Shown here: positions 8,639 to 20,520 of the stretch, piece after piece
Layout of the letters: the number at the start of each line of letters is the position of its first letter
Numbering within the stretch: the first letter of the stretch is position 1
Assembly (NCBI GenBank): GCA_004963905.1
Contig: SUGL01000002.1
Location: 1 to 64,000, forward strand
DNA from: Mesorhizobium sp.
Lineage (GTDB): Bacteria > Pseudomonadota > Alphaproteobacteria > Rhizobiales > Rhizobiaceae
Length of the DNA: 64,000 nucleotides
Direction of reading: 5' to 3'
The notes under the pieces: model-generated
Told to the model about the DNA's origin: nothing
Database searches by the model: none
Seen by the model: the letters and a program-made list of their open reading frames with translations, nothing else
Program-made: the position numbers and the translations under genes

Positions 8639-10645
8639 ATGACCAGCCTGGCAGCATTGAAATCCGTCGCCGCCGCCGTCTCCGAGCGCGACATGGCGAA
8701 CGCCATCCGCGCGTTGGCCATGGACAGCGTGCAGAAGGCCAACTCCGGACATCCGGGCATGCCGATGGGCATGGCCGACGTCGCGACGGTACTGTTCGGC
8801 CGCTTCATCAATATCGACCCGACAGCGCCGGACTGGCCAGATCGCGACCGCTTCGTGCTTTCGGCCGGGCACGGCTCGATGCTGCAATATGCGCTGCATT
8901 ACCTGCTCGGCTACGAAGACATGCCGATCGAGGAATTGCAGCGGTTCCGTCTACTGGGCAGCCGTACCGCCGGACATCCCGAGCATGGCCACGCGCTTGG
9001 CATCGAGACGACGACCGGTCCGCTCGGACAAGGCATTTCGACCGCTGTCGGCATGGCGCTGGCAGAGCGCATGCTTGCTGCCCGCCACGGCGCCGATCTC
9101 GTCGACCACTACACCTACGTGATCGCCGGCGACGGCTGCCTGCAGGAAGGCATCAGCCACGAGGCGATCGACCTCTCAGGTCACCTGAAGCTCTCCCGCC
9201 TGATCGTGCTCTGGGACGACAACGCGATCTCCATCGACGGCCCGACCTCGCTGTCGACATCGATGGATCAGCCAGCCCGGTTCAAAGCAGCGGGATGGCT
9301 TGTCCAGTCGGTGGACGGTCACGACATGGAGGCCGTCGCCGCGGCAATCGAGACCGCGCAGCAGTCGGATCGGCCATCTCTGATCGCCTGCCGCACGGTG
9401 ATCGGCAAGGGGGCGCCCAATCTGGGCGGTTCGGAAAAGACGCATGGCGCACCGCTGGGCGAAGCGGAGGTTGCCGCGACGCGGCAAAACATCGGCTGGG
9501 CCTACGCACCGTTCGAGGTGCCGGACGATATCCTTTCCGCATGGCGCGAGATTGCCGAGCGCGGGCAAGCGGCGCGGCGCGCCTGGGAGCAGCGGCTTGC
9601 CGCCTCGCCGCGGCGCGAAGCCTTCGAGCGCGCGATCGGCGGCACATTGCCCGATGCCGTGTTCGAGGCCCTTGGCGCCTTCCGCAAGGAGCATGTCGAG
9701 AAGGCGACCAAGGTTGCAACGCGCAAGGCCTCAGAAATGGCGCTTGCCGCGATCAACGGCGCAACCGACCTGACGGTCGGCGGCTCCGCCGATCTCACGC
9801 ATTCGAATCTGACGATCACCAAAGGCATGGATCGCATCGTGCCGGGTGGTTACGCGGGCCGCTACATTCACTACGGCATCCGTGAGCACGGCATGGCCGC
9901 GGCCATGAACGGCATCGCGCTGCATGGCGGGTTCGTGCCCTACGGCGGCACCTTTCTGTGCTTCGCCGACTATGCGCGCGGCGCGATGCGGCTCTCGGCG
10001 CTGATGAGCCAGCGTGTCGTCTATGTGATGACGCATGATTCCATCGGTCTCGGCGAGGATGGCCCGACCCATCAGCCGATCGAGCACCTGGCGATGCTGC
10101 GAGCGACACCGAACCTCAACGTCTTCCGTCCGGCCGACATCGTCGAAACGGCGGAATGCTGGGAACTGGCGCTGAAGAGCGAGACCCGGCCGAGTGTGCT
10201 GGTGCTCTCGCGCCAGAACCTGCCGATGCTGCGCCAGGCACACGGCGACGAAAACCGGTCCGGCCGGGGCGCCTACGTCTTGCGCGAGCCGTCCGCGCAC
10301 CGCGCCGTGACGCTGGTGGCCACCGGTTCGGAGGTCGAGATCGCCGTTGCCGCCGCCGAACGGCTGGAGACCGAACACGGCATCGCCGCCGCGGTCGTCT
10401 CGATGCCGTGCTGGGAACTGTTCGAGGAACAGGATGGGGACTACCGCAAGTCCGTCCTCGGCTCCGCGCCGCGCGTCGCGGTGGAGGCGGCCGCCCGCCT
10501 CGGCTGGGACCGCTGGATCGGCGACACTGGCGCCTTTGTCGGCATGACCGGCTTCGGCGCCAGCGCTCCCGCGCCGGACCTCTACCGGCATTTCGACATC
10601 ACGCCCGAAGCCGTCGCCGCAGCGGCGCTGAGGCTCATCATCTAG
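8639..10645 (+). CDS. cbbT: Transketolase, Calvin cycle
   Basis: This 668-residue thiamine diphosphate enzyme moves two-carbon units between sugar phosphates in the regenerative phase of the cycle. The thiamine diphosphate motif [13 protein letters not shown] with the downstream DDN is present (about residues 160-195), and the central domain has [14 protein letters not shown]. Start chosen at the ATG at 8639 after GAGGAGG rather than an upstream GTG at 8618. cbbA follows after 11 bases with its own AGGAGGA ribosome site. Confidence 0.96.
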   Translation: MTSLAALKSVAAAVSERDMANAIRALAMDSVQKANSGHPGMPMGMADVATVLFGRFINIDPTAPDWPDRDRFVLSAGHGSMLQYALHYLLGYEDMPIEELQRFRLLGSRTAGHPEHGHALGIETTTGPLGQGISTAVGMALAERMLAARHGADLVDHYTYVIAGDGCLQEGISHEAIDLSGHLKLSRLIVLWDDNAISIDGPTSLSTSMDQPARFKAAGWLVQSVDGHDMEAVAAAIETAQQSDRPSLIACRTVIGKGAPNLGGSEKTHGAPLGEAEVAATRQNIGWAYAPFEVPDDILSAWREIAERGQAARRAWEQRLAASPRREAFERAIGGTLPDAVFEALGAFRKEHVEKATKVATRKASEMALAAINGATDLTVGGSADLTHSNLTITKGMDRIVPGGYAGRYIHYGIREHGMAAAMNGIALHGGFVPYGGTFLCFADYARGAMRLSALMSQRVVYVMTHDSIGLGEDGPTHQPIEHLAMLRATPNLNVFRPADIVETAECWELALKSETRPSVLVLSRQNLPMLRQAHGDENRSGRGAYVLREPSAHRAVTLVATGSEVEIAVAAAERLETEHGIAAAVVSMPCWELFEEQDGDYRKSVLGSAPRVAVEAAARLGWDRWIGDTGAFVGMTGFGASAPAPDLYRHFDITPEAVAAAALRLII

Positions 10646-10656
10646 GAGGACCGACA

Positions 10657-13232
<2,576 letters not shown>

Positions 13233-13243
13233 GGAGAACCGTC

Positions 13244-13663
13244 ATGCGCATCACCCAAGGAGCCTTTTCCTTCCTGCCCGACCTGACCGACGACCAGATC
13301 CGCGCTCAGGTGCAGTATTGCATCGACAACAAATGGGCCGTCAGCCTGGAGTTCACCGACGACCCGCACCCGCGCAACGTCTATTGGGAGATGTGGGGTC
13401 ACCCGATGTTCGACAATCCCGACGCTGCGGCGCTGATGATGGAGCTGAACGCATGCCGCAAGCTCTATGGCGATCGCTATATCCGCGTCGTCGCCTTCGA
13501 TTCCTCGCATGGCTGGGAATCGGTGAAGCTCTCCTTCATCGTCAACCGTCCGGCCGAGGAACCCGGCTATCGGCTCGAGCGGCAGGAAGCCGCAGGCCGC
13601 ATGATCCGCTACACCACCAAGCCCTACGCCGCCGACAAGCCGGCTGGAACGAGGTACGGCTGA
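13244..13663 (+). CDS. cbbS: RuBisCO small subunit, red type
   Basis: A 139-residue small subunit that caps the L8 core to form L8S8. MRITQGAFSFLPDLTDDQI at the N-terminus and the long C-terminal extension (after about residue 110, ending TKPYAADKPAGTRYG) are typical of red-type small subunits, where the extension forms a hairpin in the central pore. It begins 11 bases after cbbL with an AGGAG ribosome site. Confidence 0.95.
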   Translation: MRITQGAFSFLPDLTDDQIRAQVQYCIDNKWAVSLEFTDDPHPRNVYWEMWGHPMFDNPDAAALMMELNACRKLYGDRYIRVVAFDSSHGWESVKLSFIVNRPAEEPGYRLERQEAAGRMIRYTTKPYAADKPAGTRYG

Positions 13664-13687
13664 TCATCGCGACGAGAGGAGAATGCC

Positions 13688-14626
13688 ATGTCGGCGCCAG
13701 CCCTGGCCGAAACGCAAGTGCCTCGAAACGCCGTCCCGGCGGCGATCGACCTGCGTGAGGAATTCGAAACCTCCGGCGTCAAGGACGTCCTAGCCGAGCT
13801 CGACCGCGAGCTGATCGGTCTCGCCCCGGTCAAAAGACGCATCCGCGAAACGGCGGCGCTCCTGCTGGTCGAGCGGGCCCGCCGCCGCATGGGCCTCGCG
13901 CACGAGACGCCGACGTTGCATATGAGCTTCACCGGCAATCCCGGCACCGGCAAGACGACCGTCGCGCTGCGCATGGCCGACCTGCTGCATCGGCTGGGCT
14001 ATATCCGCAAGGGCCATCTGGTTTCGGTGACGCGCGATGACCTGGTCGGCCAGTATATCGGCCACACCGCGCCCAAGACGAAGGAGATCCTGAAGAAGGC
14101 GATGGGCGGCGTGCTGTTCATCGACGAGGCCTACTATCTCTATCGCCCCGAGAACGAGCGGGATTACGGCCAGGAGGCGATCGAGATCCTGCTGCAGGTG
14201 ATGGAGAACCAGCGCGACGATCTCGTGGTCATCCTTGCCGGCTACGCGCAGCGCATGGACCGCTTCTTCGAAAGCAATCCGGGATTCCGCTCGCGCATCG
14301 CCCACCACATCGACTTTCCCGACTATTCCGACGACGAGCTTCTCAGGATCGCGGAACAAATGCTGGACCAGCAAAATTACCTGTTCGACACGAAGGCAAT
14401 CGCCGCAATGGCCGACTACATCGCCCGCCGCCGCGCGCAGCCGCATTTCGCCAATGCCCGCTCGATCCGCAACGCGCTCGACCGGGCACGGCTGAGGCAG
14501 GCCAATCGCCTGTTCGAGTGCGCCAAGGGACCGCTCGACGCAAAGGCACTGTCGACGATCTCGGCCGAGGACATCACCGCCAGCCGGGTGTTCGCGCTAA
14601 ATCCTGGGCAAGGAGAAAGCAAATGA
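13688..14626 (+). CDS. cbbX: Red-type RuBisCO activase CbbX, AAA+ family
   Basis: This 312-residue AAA+ protein reactivates inhibited red-type RuBisCO by pulling on the C-terminus of the large subunit. Walker [10 protein letters not shown] (about residues 84-92), Walker [12 protein letters not shown] (about 144-154) and a sensor region with [12 protein letters not shown] are visible. Its presence next to cbbLS confirms the red type. It ends in a four-base ATGA overlap with cbbE. Confidence 0.95.
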   Translation: MSAPALAETQVPRNAVPAAIDLREEFETSGVKDVLAELDRELIGLAPVKRRIRETAALLLVERARRRMGLAHETPTLHMSFTGNPGTGKTTVALRMADLLHRLGYIRKGHLVSVTRDDLVGQYIGHTAPKTKEILKKAMGGVLFIDEAYYLYRPENERDYGQEAIEILLQVMENQRDDLVVILAGYAQRMDRFFESNPGFRSRIAHHIDFPDYSDDELLRIAEQMLDQQNYLFDTKAIAAMADYIARRRAQPHFANARSIRNALDRARLRQANRLFECAKGPLDAKALSTISAEDITASRVFALNPGQGESK

Positions 14627-15309
14627 CCGGAAAGACCATCATCGCCCCTTCCGTTCTGTCGTCCGACTTTTCGCGCCTCGGCGACGAGGTCGAGGCCGTC
14701 TCGGCAGCAGGCGCTGACTGGATCCACCTCGATGTGATGGACGGGCATTTCGTGCCCAACATCACCTTCGGCCCGCCGGTGATCAGGACAATCCGCGATC
14801 GAACGGACAAGGTCTTCGACTGCCATCTGATGATCGCACCGGCCGATCCCTATCTTGCAGCTTTCGCCGATGCCGGGTGCGACATCATTACGGTGCATGC
14901 CGAGGCCGGGCCGCATCTCGATCGTTCGCTGCAGGCGGTCAGGAGCCTCGGCAAGAAGGCCGGCGTGTCGCTCAATCCGTCGACACCGGAAAGCGTCATC
15001 GAATATGTTCTCGACCGGCTCGATCTGGTGCTTCTGATGACGGTCAATCCGGGTTTCGGCGGCCAAGCCTTCATTCCGGCGGTCATCGACAAGGTCAGGC
15101 GCGTCAAGGCGCTCGTCGGCCAACGTCCGATCGACATCGAGATCGACGGCGGCGTCACGCCCGAGACGGCTCCCCTGGTCACCGCGGCCGGCGCCAATGT
15201 GCTCGTCGCCGGCTCCGCAGTCTTCAAGGGCGGCACAGAGGCGGCCTATCGCGCCAATATCGGCGCGATCAGACAGGCGGCCGACGGAGCGATCCGGCGA
15301 GCCGCTTGA
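14623..15309 (+). CDS. cbbE: Ribulose-phosphate 3-epimerase
   Basis: A 228-residue TIM-barrel enzyme that interconverts ribulose-5-phosphate and xylulose-5-phosphate. Signature segments are [16 protein letters not shown] (about residues 34-49) and [12 protein letters not shown] (about 138-149), with metal-binding H and D residues. Start chosen at the ATG at 14623, which overlaps the cbbX stop. A thioredoxin-like gene follows after 21 bases. Confidence 0.95.
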   Translation: MTGKTIIAPSVLSSDFSRLGDEVEAVSAAGADWIHLDVMDGHFVPNITFGPPVIRTIRDRTDKVFDCHLMIAPADPYLAAFADAGCDIITVHAEAGPHLDRSLQAVRSLGKKAGVSLNPSTPESVIEYVLDRLDLVLLMTVNPGFGGQAFIPAVIDKVRRVKALVGQRPIDIEIDGGVTPETAPLVTAAGANVLVAGSAVFKGGTEAAYRANIGAIRQAADGAIRRAA

Positions 15310-15330
15310 ACTGCTTGGTCGGAGGATGAC

Positions 15331-15888
15331 ATGGCGGCGATCCCACCTGTTTGCGATTTCGGCTGGCAAGCCGTCGATGCCGTTTTGCCCGGCACCGACG
15401 GCAAATCGCATTCGATCTTCGGCCAAGCCGGCCCCAACGGGCTGGTCGTCGCCTTCATCTGCAATCATTGCCCCTATGTGAAGGCGGTGATTTCGCGCAT
15501 CGTGCGTGACGCCAACGACCTCAAGGCCGAAGGGGTGGGCTTTGTCGCGATCAACTCCAATGATGCCGACACCTACCCAGACGATTCCTTCGACAACATG
15601 AAGCTATTCGCCAGGGCGAATGCTTTCACCTTCCCCTACCTGCACGACGAACAGCAGGCGGTGGCGCGCGCCTATGGCGCCGTGTGCACCCCGGATTTCT
15701 TCGGCCTCAACAGCGAGTTGACCCTGCAATATCGCGGCCGGCTGGACGCATCGCGACGGGACGCCGGACCGCCCGGCCTGAGGCGCGATCTGTTCGAGGC
15801 GATGAAGCAGGTCGCTCGAACAGGTGACGGACCGCTGGACCAGATCGCTTCGATCGGTTGCTCGATCAAATGGAAGGAGGCCGCATGA
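15331..15888 (+). CDS. Thioredoxin-like / peroxiredoxin-like protein in the cbb operon
   Basis: A 185-residue protein of the thioredoxin fold, PRX-like1 type, with the redox motif FICNHCPYVKA (about residues 44-54) in place of a classical CGPC. No signal peptide is visible, so it should be cytoplasmic. It has its own GGAGGATGAC ribosome site and ends in a four-base overlap with the phosphatase gene, so it is co-transcribed with Calvin cycle genes. It may link the cycle to redox state or protect it from peroxides; no direct evidence is in the sequence. Confidence 0.8.
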   Translation: MAAIPPVCDFGWQAVDAVLPGTDGKSHSIFGQAGPNGLVVAFICNHCPYVKAVISRIVRDANDLKAEGVGFVAINSNDADTYPDDSFDNMKLFARANAFTFPYLHDEQQAVARAYGAVCTPDFFGLNSELTLQYRGRLDASRRDAGPPGLRRDLFEAMKQVARTGDGPLDQIASIGCSIKWKEAA

Positions 15889-16586
15889 ACGTCGGCGCAA
15901 GCAGGCCGCTTCGGTCTCCGAGGGCGATCCTGTTCGATCTTGACGGCACGTTGATCGATTCGGCGCCCGACATAGCGGCGGCCGTCAACGAGCTGCTGGC
16001 CGGCCGCGACCTGTCGCCGCTACGCGTGGATCAGGTCAGGGCAATGATCGGTGGCGGCGTGAGGAAGTTGGTCGAGCGGGCTTTCGCGGCTTCCGGAGCC
16101 CCGCTTCTCGCCGGCGCGCTCGACGAGGTCAACCGCGCCATGGCGCCGATCTACCGCAGACATCTGACCGGTCTGACGAGGCTGATGCCCGGCGTCAGGG
16201 AAGTGCTCACGCGCTTCCACCTGAACGGAATAGCCATGGGCGTCGTTACCAACAAGCCGCAACTGGCGGCCCGCGAAATCCTGCTGCATTTCCACTTGAC
16301 GGAATATCTCGGCGCGATCGTCGGCGGAGACGCGGTGACATGCCTGAAACCGGCGCCCGACGCCCTGCTGCTGGCGCTCGATCAGCTTGGGGTCGAACCC
16401 GCCGACACGCTGATGGTGGGAGACAGCGGCAGCGACGTCGGCGCCGCGCGCGCCGCCGGCACGCCCGTCGTTCTGCTGCGCGGCGGCTACACTCAGGCCC
16501 CCGTCGAAGAGCTTGGCGCAGACCTTGTCTGCGACAGCCTGCTCGATCTGCCTTCCGCGATGCGAAGGCTGCATGCCGCTGCCTGA
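15885..16586 (+). CDS. cbbZ: Phosphoglycolate phosphatase, HAD family
   Basis: A 233-residue haloacid dehalogenase-type phosphatase that removes phosphate from 2-phosphoglycolate, the product of RuBisCO oxygenation. HAD motif I FDLDGTLIDSAPDI (about residues 18-31), motif II VTNKP (about 114) and motif IV MVGDSGSDVGAA (about 177-188) are intact. The ATG at 15885 overlaps the previous stop (ATGA), so it is the translationally coupled last gene of the cbb operon. gph would be an equally valid symbol. Confidence 0.88.
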   Translation: MNVGASRPLRSPRAILFDLDGTLIDSAPDIAAAVNELLAGRDLSPLRVDQVRAMIGGGVRKLVERAFAASGAPLLAGALDEVNRAMAPIYRRHLTGLTRLMPGVREVLTRFHLNGIAMGVVTNKPQLAAREILLHFHLTEYLGAIVGGDAVTCLKPAPDALLLALDQLGVEPADTLMVGDSGSDVGAARAAGTPVVLLRGGYTQAPVEELGADLVCDSLLDLPSAMRRLHAAA

Positions 16587-16645
16587 AGCGCGTCGCGTCG
16601 CATGTCATTCTCCCGAAAAAACGCGTTTTGGGCGACATGCAATGC
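16586..16645. repeat. Dispersed intergenic repeat, type B, copy 1
   Basis: The segment AGCGCGTCGC followed by CATGTCATTCTCCCGAAAA, then TTTTGGGCGACATGCA, resembles the reverse complement of 60363-60440. Its ends (GCATGTC / GGCGACATGC) make it an imperfect palindrome. It directly follows the cbbZ stop and could act as a transcription end or mRNA stabiliser. Short repeats of this form are common between genes in Mesorhizobium. Confidence 0.55.
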
Positions 16646-16723
16646 GGCTGCGCCGATTGCGGAGGCAGTCGCCGGCCGATCGCAATCGAACGGCCGGCGA
16701 AGCCGCTACTTCGAGAATTGCCG

Positions 16724-17104
16724 TTACTTCGAGAACTGCTTGAGATACGCGATGACGTTGGCTACGTCCTTGTCGTCCTTGAGGCCGGCAAACGCCATCT
16801 TCGTGCCTTTCACCATGGCCTTTGGATCATGGAGATAGGTCGTCAGCGTTGGCTCGTCCCATTTCACGCCGGACTTTCCAGCCGCAATCATTGCCTGCGA
16901 ATAGCTGAACCCCGGATGCGTGCCGGCCGTACGGCCGATGACGCCGTTCAATGACGGACCGACTTTGTTCTGGTCCTTGTCCGCTACGTGGCAGACCTTG
17001 CATTTCATGAAGACCTTCTCACCCGCCGCGGCATCCTGCGCTTGGGATTGGTTCGTGATGAAAGTCGCTAAGAATACGACGGCGAAAAATGCGATAGCGC
17101 GCAT
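16724..17104 (-). CDS. Class I cytochrome c, periplasmic
   Basis: A 126-residue exported cytochrome with signal peptide (about residues 1-22, ending SQA) and one haem site CKVCH (about 35-39). A downstream methionine in VKGTKMAFAG is the likely sixth ligand. It is of the cytochrome c2/c550 type with YLKQF at the C-terminus. A GAGGAAATG ribosome site precedes the ATG at 17104. Lying between the cbb operon and the xox genes, it may carry electrons from XoxG to the terminal oxidase, as cytochrome cH does in methylotrophs; that role is inference. Confidence 0.85.
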   Translation of the reverse strand: MRAIAFFAVVFLATFITNQSQAQDAAAGEKVFMKCKVCHVADKDQNKVGPSLNGVIGRTAGTHPGFSYSQAMIAAGKSGVKWDEPTLTTYLHDPKAMVKGTKMAFAGLKDDKDVANVIAYLKQFSK

Positions 17105-17370
17105 GGCATTTCCTCATTGATCGTCAAGACGCCCCGGATGATTTGCATGCCATTGCCTTGACGAAGTCAACCATACGAAGGTCCACACCAACTGTCCTTT
17201 CGCCTTTGTTGACGGCCTCAGGGTGAACGCGTAGCTTCAGGTCATTCCGGATTCTCATGGGCACCTCGGGAACCCGGTCGGGCTGCGTTTGTCCAGGCTG
17301 ATATTTTCCCAGGCAATGGGGCGGGCAGGATTTCGCCAGAGCGGGCGTCTATGCGCGCAAGAGGTGCTGC

Positions 17371-17580
17371 ATGAATATGGTCGACCTCATATTGACGGTT
17401 TGCCTGAGCGCCAACCCCGGCAATTGCAGAGATGAGCATCTCTATTTCGAGAGCCGCGGCTCTCTGTTCCAATGCATGATCCTGGCGCCCAGCGAGATCG
17501 CGAAATGGTCGCAGGATCACCCGACCTTCAAGATCAGGCGCTGGAAATGCGCTTTCCGGACGAAGGACCGGGCGATCTGA
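17371..17580 (+). CDS. Small cysteine-containing protein, paralogue of the protein at 5157-5357
   Basis: A 69-residue protein with a hydrophobic N-terminus (VDLILTVCLSA) and cysteines at VC, GNC, FQC and KC. Its C-terminal half AKWSQDHPTFKIRRWKC matches the AHWLETHPGYFVQRW region of the gene at 5157-5357. Both carry [hydrophobic]-VC-x(5-6)-P-x(2)-C near the start. It lies 25 bases before the ABC binding protein gene on the same strand, so it may be in that operon. The family is common as hypothetical proteins in rhizobia; no function can be assigned. Confidence 0.62.
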   Translation: MNMVDLILTVCLSANPGNCRDEHLYFESRGSLFQCMILAPSEIAKWSQDHPTFKIRRWKCAFRTKDRAI

Positions 17581-17605
17581 CCGGCCAATCCCGGGAGGAA
17601 ACACC

Positions 17606-18595
17606 ATGATTTCGCGGCGGGAAACGCTCCGTTTGACGGCTCTCGGGACGGCAGCGTTTCTCGGCTCGCACGCCATTGCCGCCTCCGCCGCGTCCAAGGT
17701 CCGCATCGGCGTGCTGAAGTTCGGCACGGTGAGCTGGGAGCTTGACACGCTGAAAGAGCACAAGTTCGACGCGGCCAACGGGATCGATCTGGAAGTCATC
17801 TATTTCGCCGGCGAGGATGCGACCAACGTCGCCATACTGGCCGGCGCGATCGACATGATCGTGACCGACTGGCTGTGGGTCTCCCGCCAGCGCTCGGCCG
17901 GCGGCGATGTCACATTGGCCCCCTATTCGACGGCTGTCGGGGCGATCATGGTGAAGGACGCATCGCCGATGCGCACGATCGCCGACCTCAAGGGAAAGAA
18001 GATCGGCGTCGCCGGCGGGGCCCTCGACAAGAGCTGGCTGCTGATACAGGCGCTGGCCAGGCGCGATCACGGCCTCGACCTGCCGGCGATCAGCGATGTC
18101 GTCTTTGGCGCGCCGCCGCTGATTTCGGAAAAAGCAGTTCAGGGCGAACTCGATGCGGTGCTCAATTTCTGGCATTTTTGCGCCCGGCTCGAGGCCAACG
18201 GCTTTCGTCGGCTGATCGGCGCCGACGATGCGGAAAAAGCGCTCGGCGCTTCGGGCCCGGTGTCCGCGCTCGGCTATGTGTTCCACGACAAATGGGCGAA
18301 CGACAATCCGCAAGCTGTCCGCGGCTTCCTCAAGGCTTCCGCGCAGGCCAAGGATCTGCTGGCAAGGTCCGACGAAGAATGGCTGCGCCTCGCGCCGATT
18401 GTCCGCGCGGAAGGCAAGGAACTGGCAAAGCTGCGCGACCGCTATCGCGAGGGCATCCCCAGGCGTCCGGTCGCCGAAGAAGCGGCCGATGCCGGCAGGC
18501 TCTATCGTGTGCTGGCCGGGATCGGCGGCGAAAAGCTGGTCGGCAGCGCGCCGGACATGGCGCCGGGCACGTTCTGGCAGGAGCCCACGAAATGA
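17606..18595 (+). CDS. ABC transporter substrate-binding protein, NitT/TauT type
   Basis: This 329-residue periplasmic protein has a Tat-like signal: MISRRETLRLTALGTAAF, with an SRR pair before a hydrophobic stretch, cleaved near ASAAS (about residue 30). The mature part is a type 2 binding fold of the nitrate/sulphonate/bicarbonate class (SsuA-like). It is the first gene of a three-gene importer with four-base ATGA coupling to the permease. The solute is unknown. Position between cytochrome c and xoxF suggests a compound connected to methanol metabolism, but this is inference only. Confidence 0.82.
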   Translation: MISRRETLRLTALGTAAFLGSHAIAASAASKVRIGVLKFGTVSWELDTLKEHKFDAANGIDLEVIYFAGEDATNVAILAGAIDMIVTDWLWVSRQRSAGGDVTLAPYSTAVGAIMVKDASPMRTIADLKGKKIGVAGGALDKSWLLIQALARRDHGLDLPAISDVVFGAPPLISEKAVQGELDAVLNFWHFCARLEANGFRRLIGADDAEKALGASGPVSALGYVFHDKWANDNPQAVRGFLKASAQAKDLLARSDEEWLRLAPIVRAEGKELAKLRDRYREGIPRRPVAEEAADAGRLYRVLAGIGGEKLVGSAPDMAPGTFWQEPTK

Positions 18596-19419
18596 CCGCA
18601 AGCGAAGGCGGCGATCGCAAGCCTGGCGATACGGCTGGCATTTCCAGCCGCTCCGGCCCCGCAGAGGCGCTGATGCCCGCGCTGACGGTGATATTCTCAC
18701 TGCTCGGGCTGTGCCTGCTGTGGGGCCTGGCGGCGAACGCCTGGCCGAGCCGAGCCCTTCCAGGGCCTGGACAGGTCTGGCAGGTATTGCTGAGAGAGGC
18801 GGCGAGCGGCGACCTTTTCTACCATCTCGGCGCAACCCTCGGCCGGGTTGCCGCGGCATATGTCGTTGCGATGATTGTCGGATCGGTGATCGGTATCCTC
18901 CTCGGCAGCTACCGCGGCGCGGACCGGTTCTTCAATCCCTGGGTTATCCTGTTCCTCAATATTCCCGCGCTGGTGATCATCGTGCTCGCCTACATCTGGT
19001 TCGGCCTCAACGAGGTGGCGGCGATCGGCGCGGTTGCCGTGAACAAGATCCCGAATGTCGTGGTAACCATGCGCGAGGGCGCCAGGGCGCTGGACCCGAG
19101 TTACGCCGAAATGGCAACCGTCTACCGCTTCGGTCCCCTCGACCGCGTTCGCCATATCCTGCTGCCCCAACTGCAGCCTTATCTGGCCGCCGCCTCGCGT
19201 TCCGGCATCGCGCTCATCTGGAAGATCGTTCTGGTGGTCGAACTGCTCGGCCGCTCCAACGGTGTGGGCTTCCAGATCTATCTCTATTTCCAGCTTTTCG
19301 ACGTCGCTGCCATTCTGGCCTACACGCTGGCTTTCGTGGCGGTGATGCTCGTCGTCGAACTTCTTCTGGTGCAGCCCGTTGAACGACATGCAACCCGTTG
19401 GCGCCGTCGCCCCGCTTAG
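18592..19419 (+). CDS. ABC transporter permease, NitT/TauT type
   Basis: A 275-residue membrane protein of the BPD_transp_1 class with about six membrane segments from residue 30 onward. The cytoplasmic coupling loop is at about residues 160-195 (EGARALDPSYAEMATVYRFGPLDRVRHILLP). The start ATG at 18592 overlaps the stop of the binding protein gene. The C-terminus overlaps the ATPase gene by about 30 bases. It pairs with the neighbouring binding protein and ATPase to form an SsuABC/TauABC-like importer. Confidence 0.85.
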   Translation: MTASEGGDRKPGDTAGISSRSGPAEALMPALTVIFSLLGLCLLWGLAANAWPSRALPGPGQVWQVLLREAASGDLFYHLGATLGRVAAAYVVAMIVGSVIGILLGSYRGADRFFNPWVILFLNIPALVIIVLAYIWFGLNEVAAIGAVAVNKIPNVVVTMREGARALDPSYAEMATVYRFGPLDRVRHILLPQLQPYLAAASRSGIALIWKIVLVVELLGRSNGVGFQIYLYFQLFDVAAILAYTLAFVAVMLVVELLLVQPVERHATRWRRRPA

Positions 19420-20128
19420 GGTCGACATCGCCGAAAAGACCTTCAGGTCCGCGCAGGGCGTCTCGGTCACGGCGCTTAAAGATCTTTCCTTCGAGGTCCG
19501 GCAAGGCGAATTCGCTTGCCTGCTCGGACCATCGGGCTGCGGCAAGACCACGACGCTGCGTATTCTGCTTGGGCTCGACAAGCAGTTTTCCGGATCCTTC
19601 CAGCTGCCCGAAGGCGGCTCGAACCGCATAGCCGCCGTGTTCCAGGAACCCACCCTGCTGCCCTGGCGGACGGTGGAGCAGAATGTCAGGCTGGCGCTGC
19701 CGAAAGACCTGCGAACGAAAAATCTCGACGGGCTGTTTGACACTCTCGGTCTCGCCGGCATGCGCTCGCTCTATCCGGCGGAGCTTTCGCTCGGCCTTGC
19801 GCGAAGGGCAGCAATCGCAAGGGCCTTCGCCACCGAACCGGCGGTGCTTTTCCTCGACGAGCCCTTCGTCTCGCTCGACGGGCGGACCGCCGAGCAGCTC
19901 CGGCACCTGCTTCTTGCGGTATGGTCGGCCCGGCCTACGACCGCCCTGATGGTGACGCACAACCTGACCGAGGCCCTGACGCTGTCGGATCGCATCATCG
20001 TGCTCGCGCCGCGGCCCGCGCATGTGCTCGGCATTTTCGACGTAGCGCTGCCCCGGCAGCAACGCAGCCCAGAGGCGACGAGCGACCTTCTGCGGTCGTT
20101 CCACCAGCAGTTTCCAGGCGTGACCTGA
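19388..20128 (+). CDS. ABC transporter ATP-binding protein with altered signature, NitT/TauT type
   Basis: A 246-residue ATPase with Walker A GPSGCGKTTT (about residues 48-57), Walker B VLFLDEPFVSLD (about 155-166) and H-loop VTHNLTEA. The ABC signature reads ELSLGLARR rather than LSGGxxQR. The start could be the ATG at 19388 or a TTG nine bases upstream; neither has a clear ribosome site, and either overlaps the permease gene. The chain is intact and probably active, because Walker and H-loop residues are kept. Confidence 0.82.
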   Translation: MQPVGAVAPLRVDIAEKTFRSAQGVSVTALKDLSFEVRQGEFACLLGPSGCGKTTTLRILLGLDKQFSGSFQLPEGGSNRIAAVFQEPTLLPWRTVEQNVRLALPKDLRTKNLDGLFDTLGLAGMRSLYPAELSLGLARRAAIARAFATEPAVLFLDEPFVSLDGRTAEQLRHLLLAVWSARPTTALMVTHNLTEALTLSDRIIVLAPRPAHVLGIFDVALPRQQRSPEATSDLLRSFHQQFPGVT

Positions 20129-20166
20129 TTGCCCAGCGGGGGCGAAATGCCCTGAAGAGCGACGCG

Positions 20167-20520
20167 TCAGAAGCAACGCACGTCGGCTTCCGCCTGCGCA
20201 CGCTTCAACTCCGTACGCGCGGCTTTCGCCGGTGCGCTTTCGCGAAACAGGCCTGCATTCTCGCCTGTCGTCAGAGACATGCTCTTGAAGGTCTCGGCCC
20301 TCTCATAGTGGTCGTAAGGCAGGATCGAGGCGATGACGTCGATCGAGCAGGAACAACTCTCCAGCGCCTGACGTGTCTGGCCATTCGTCTGCATACAGCC
20401 GAGCACATAGTCGACGATCGTCGCCGTCGGGTAGTCTCCCGCGGCGCCTGCCGGGTTTGCAAGGACCATTGTCGACGAAAAGAGGAGCGGCAGGATCGAA
20501 AATCCAACATATCTGACCAT
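20167..20520 (-). CDS. Small exported cysteine-rich protein near xoxF
   Basis: A 117-residue protein starting at the ATG at 20520 after a strong GGAGGAATTTCTC ribosome site. The signal peptide runs to about residue 27 (LANPAGAAG). The mature part has GCMQTNGQTRQALESCSCSID and ends ADVRCF, giving four cysteines that could form two disulphides. It is convergent with the ABC transporter and divergent from xoxF. It is not a cytochrome: there is no CxxCH. I know of similar small proteins near xoxF/pqq genes in rhizobia but no function. Confidence 0.65.
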   Translation of the reverse strand: MVRYVGFSILPLLFSSTMVLANPAGAAGDYPTATIVDYVLGCMQTNGQTRQALESCSCSIDVIASILPYDHYERAETFKSMSLTTGENAGLFRESAPAKAARTELKRAQAEADVRCF

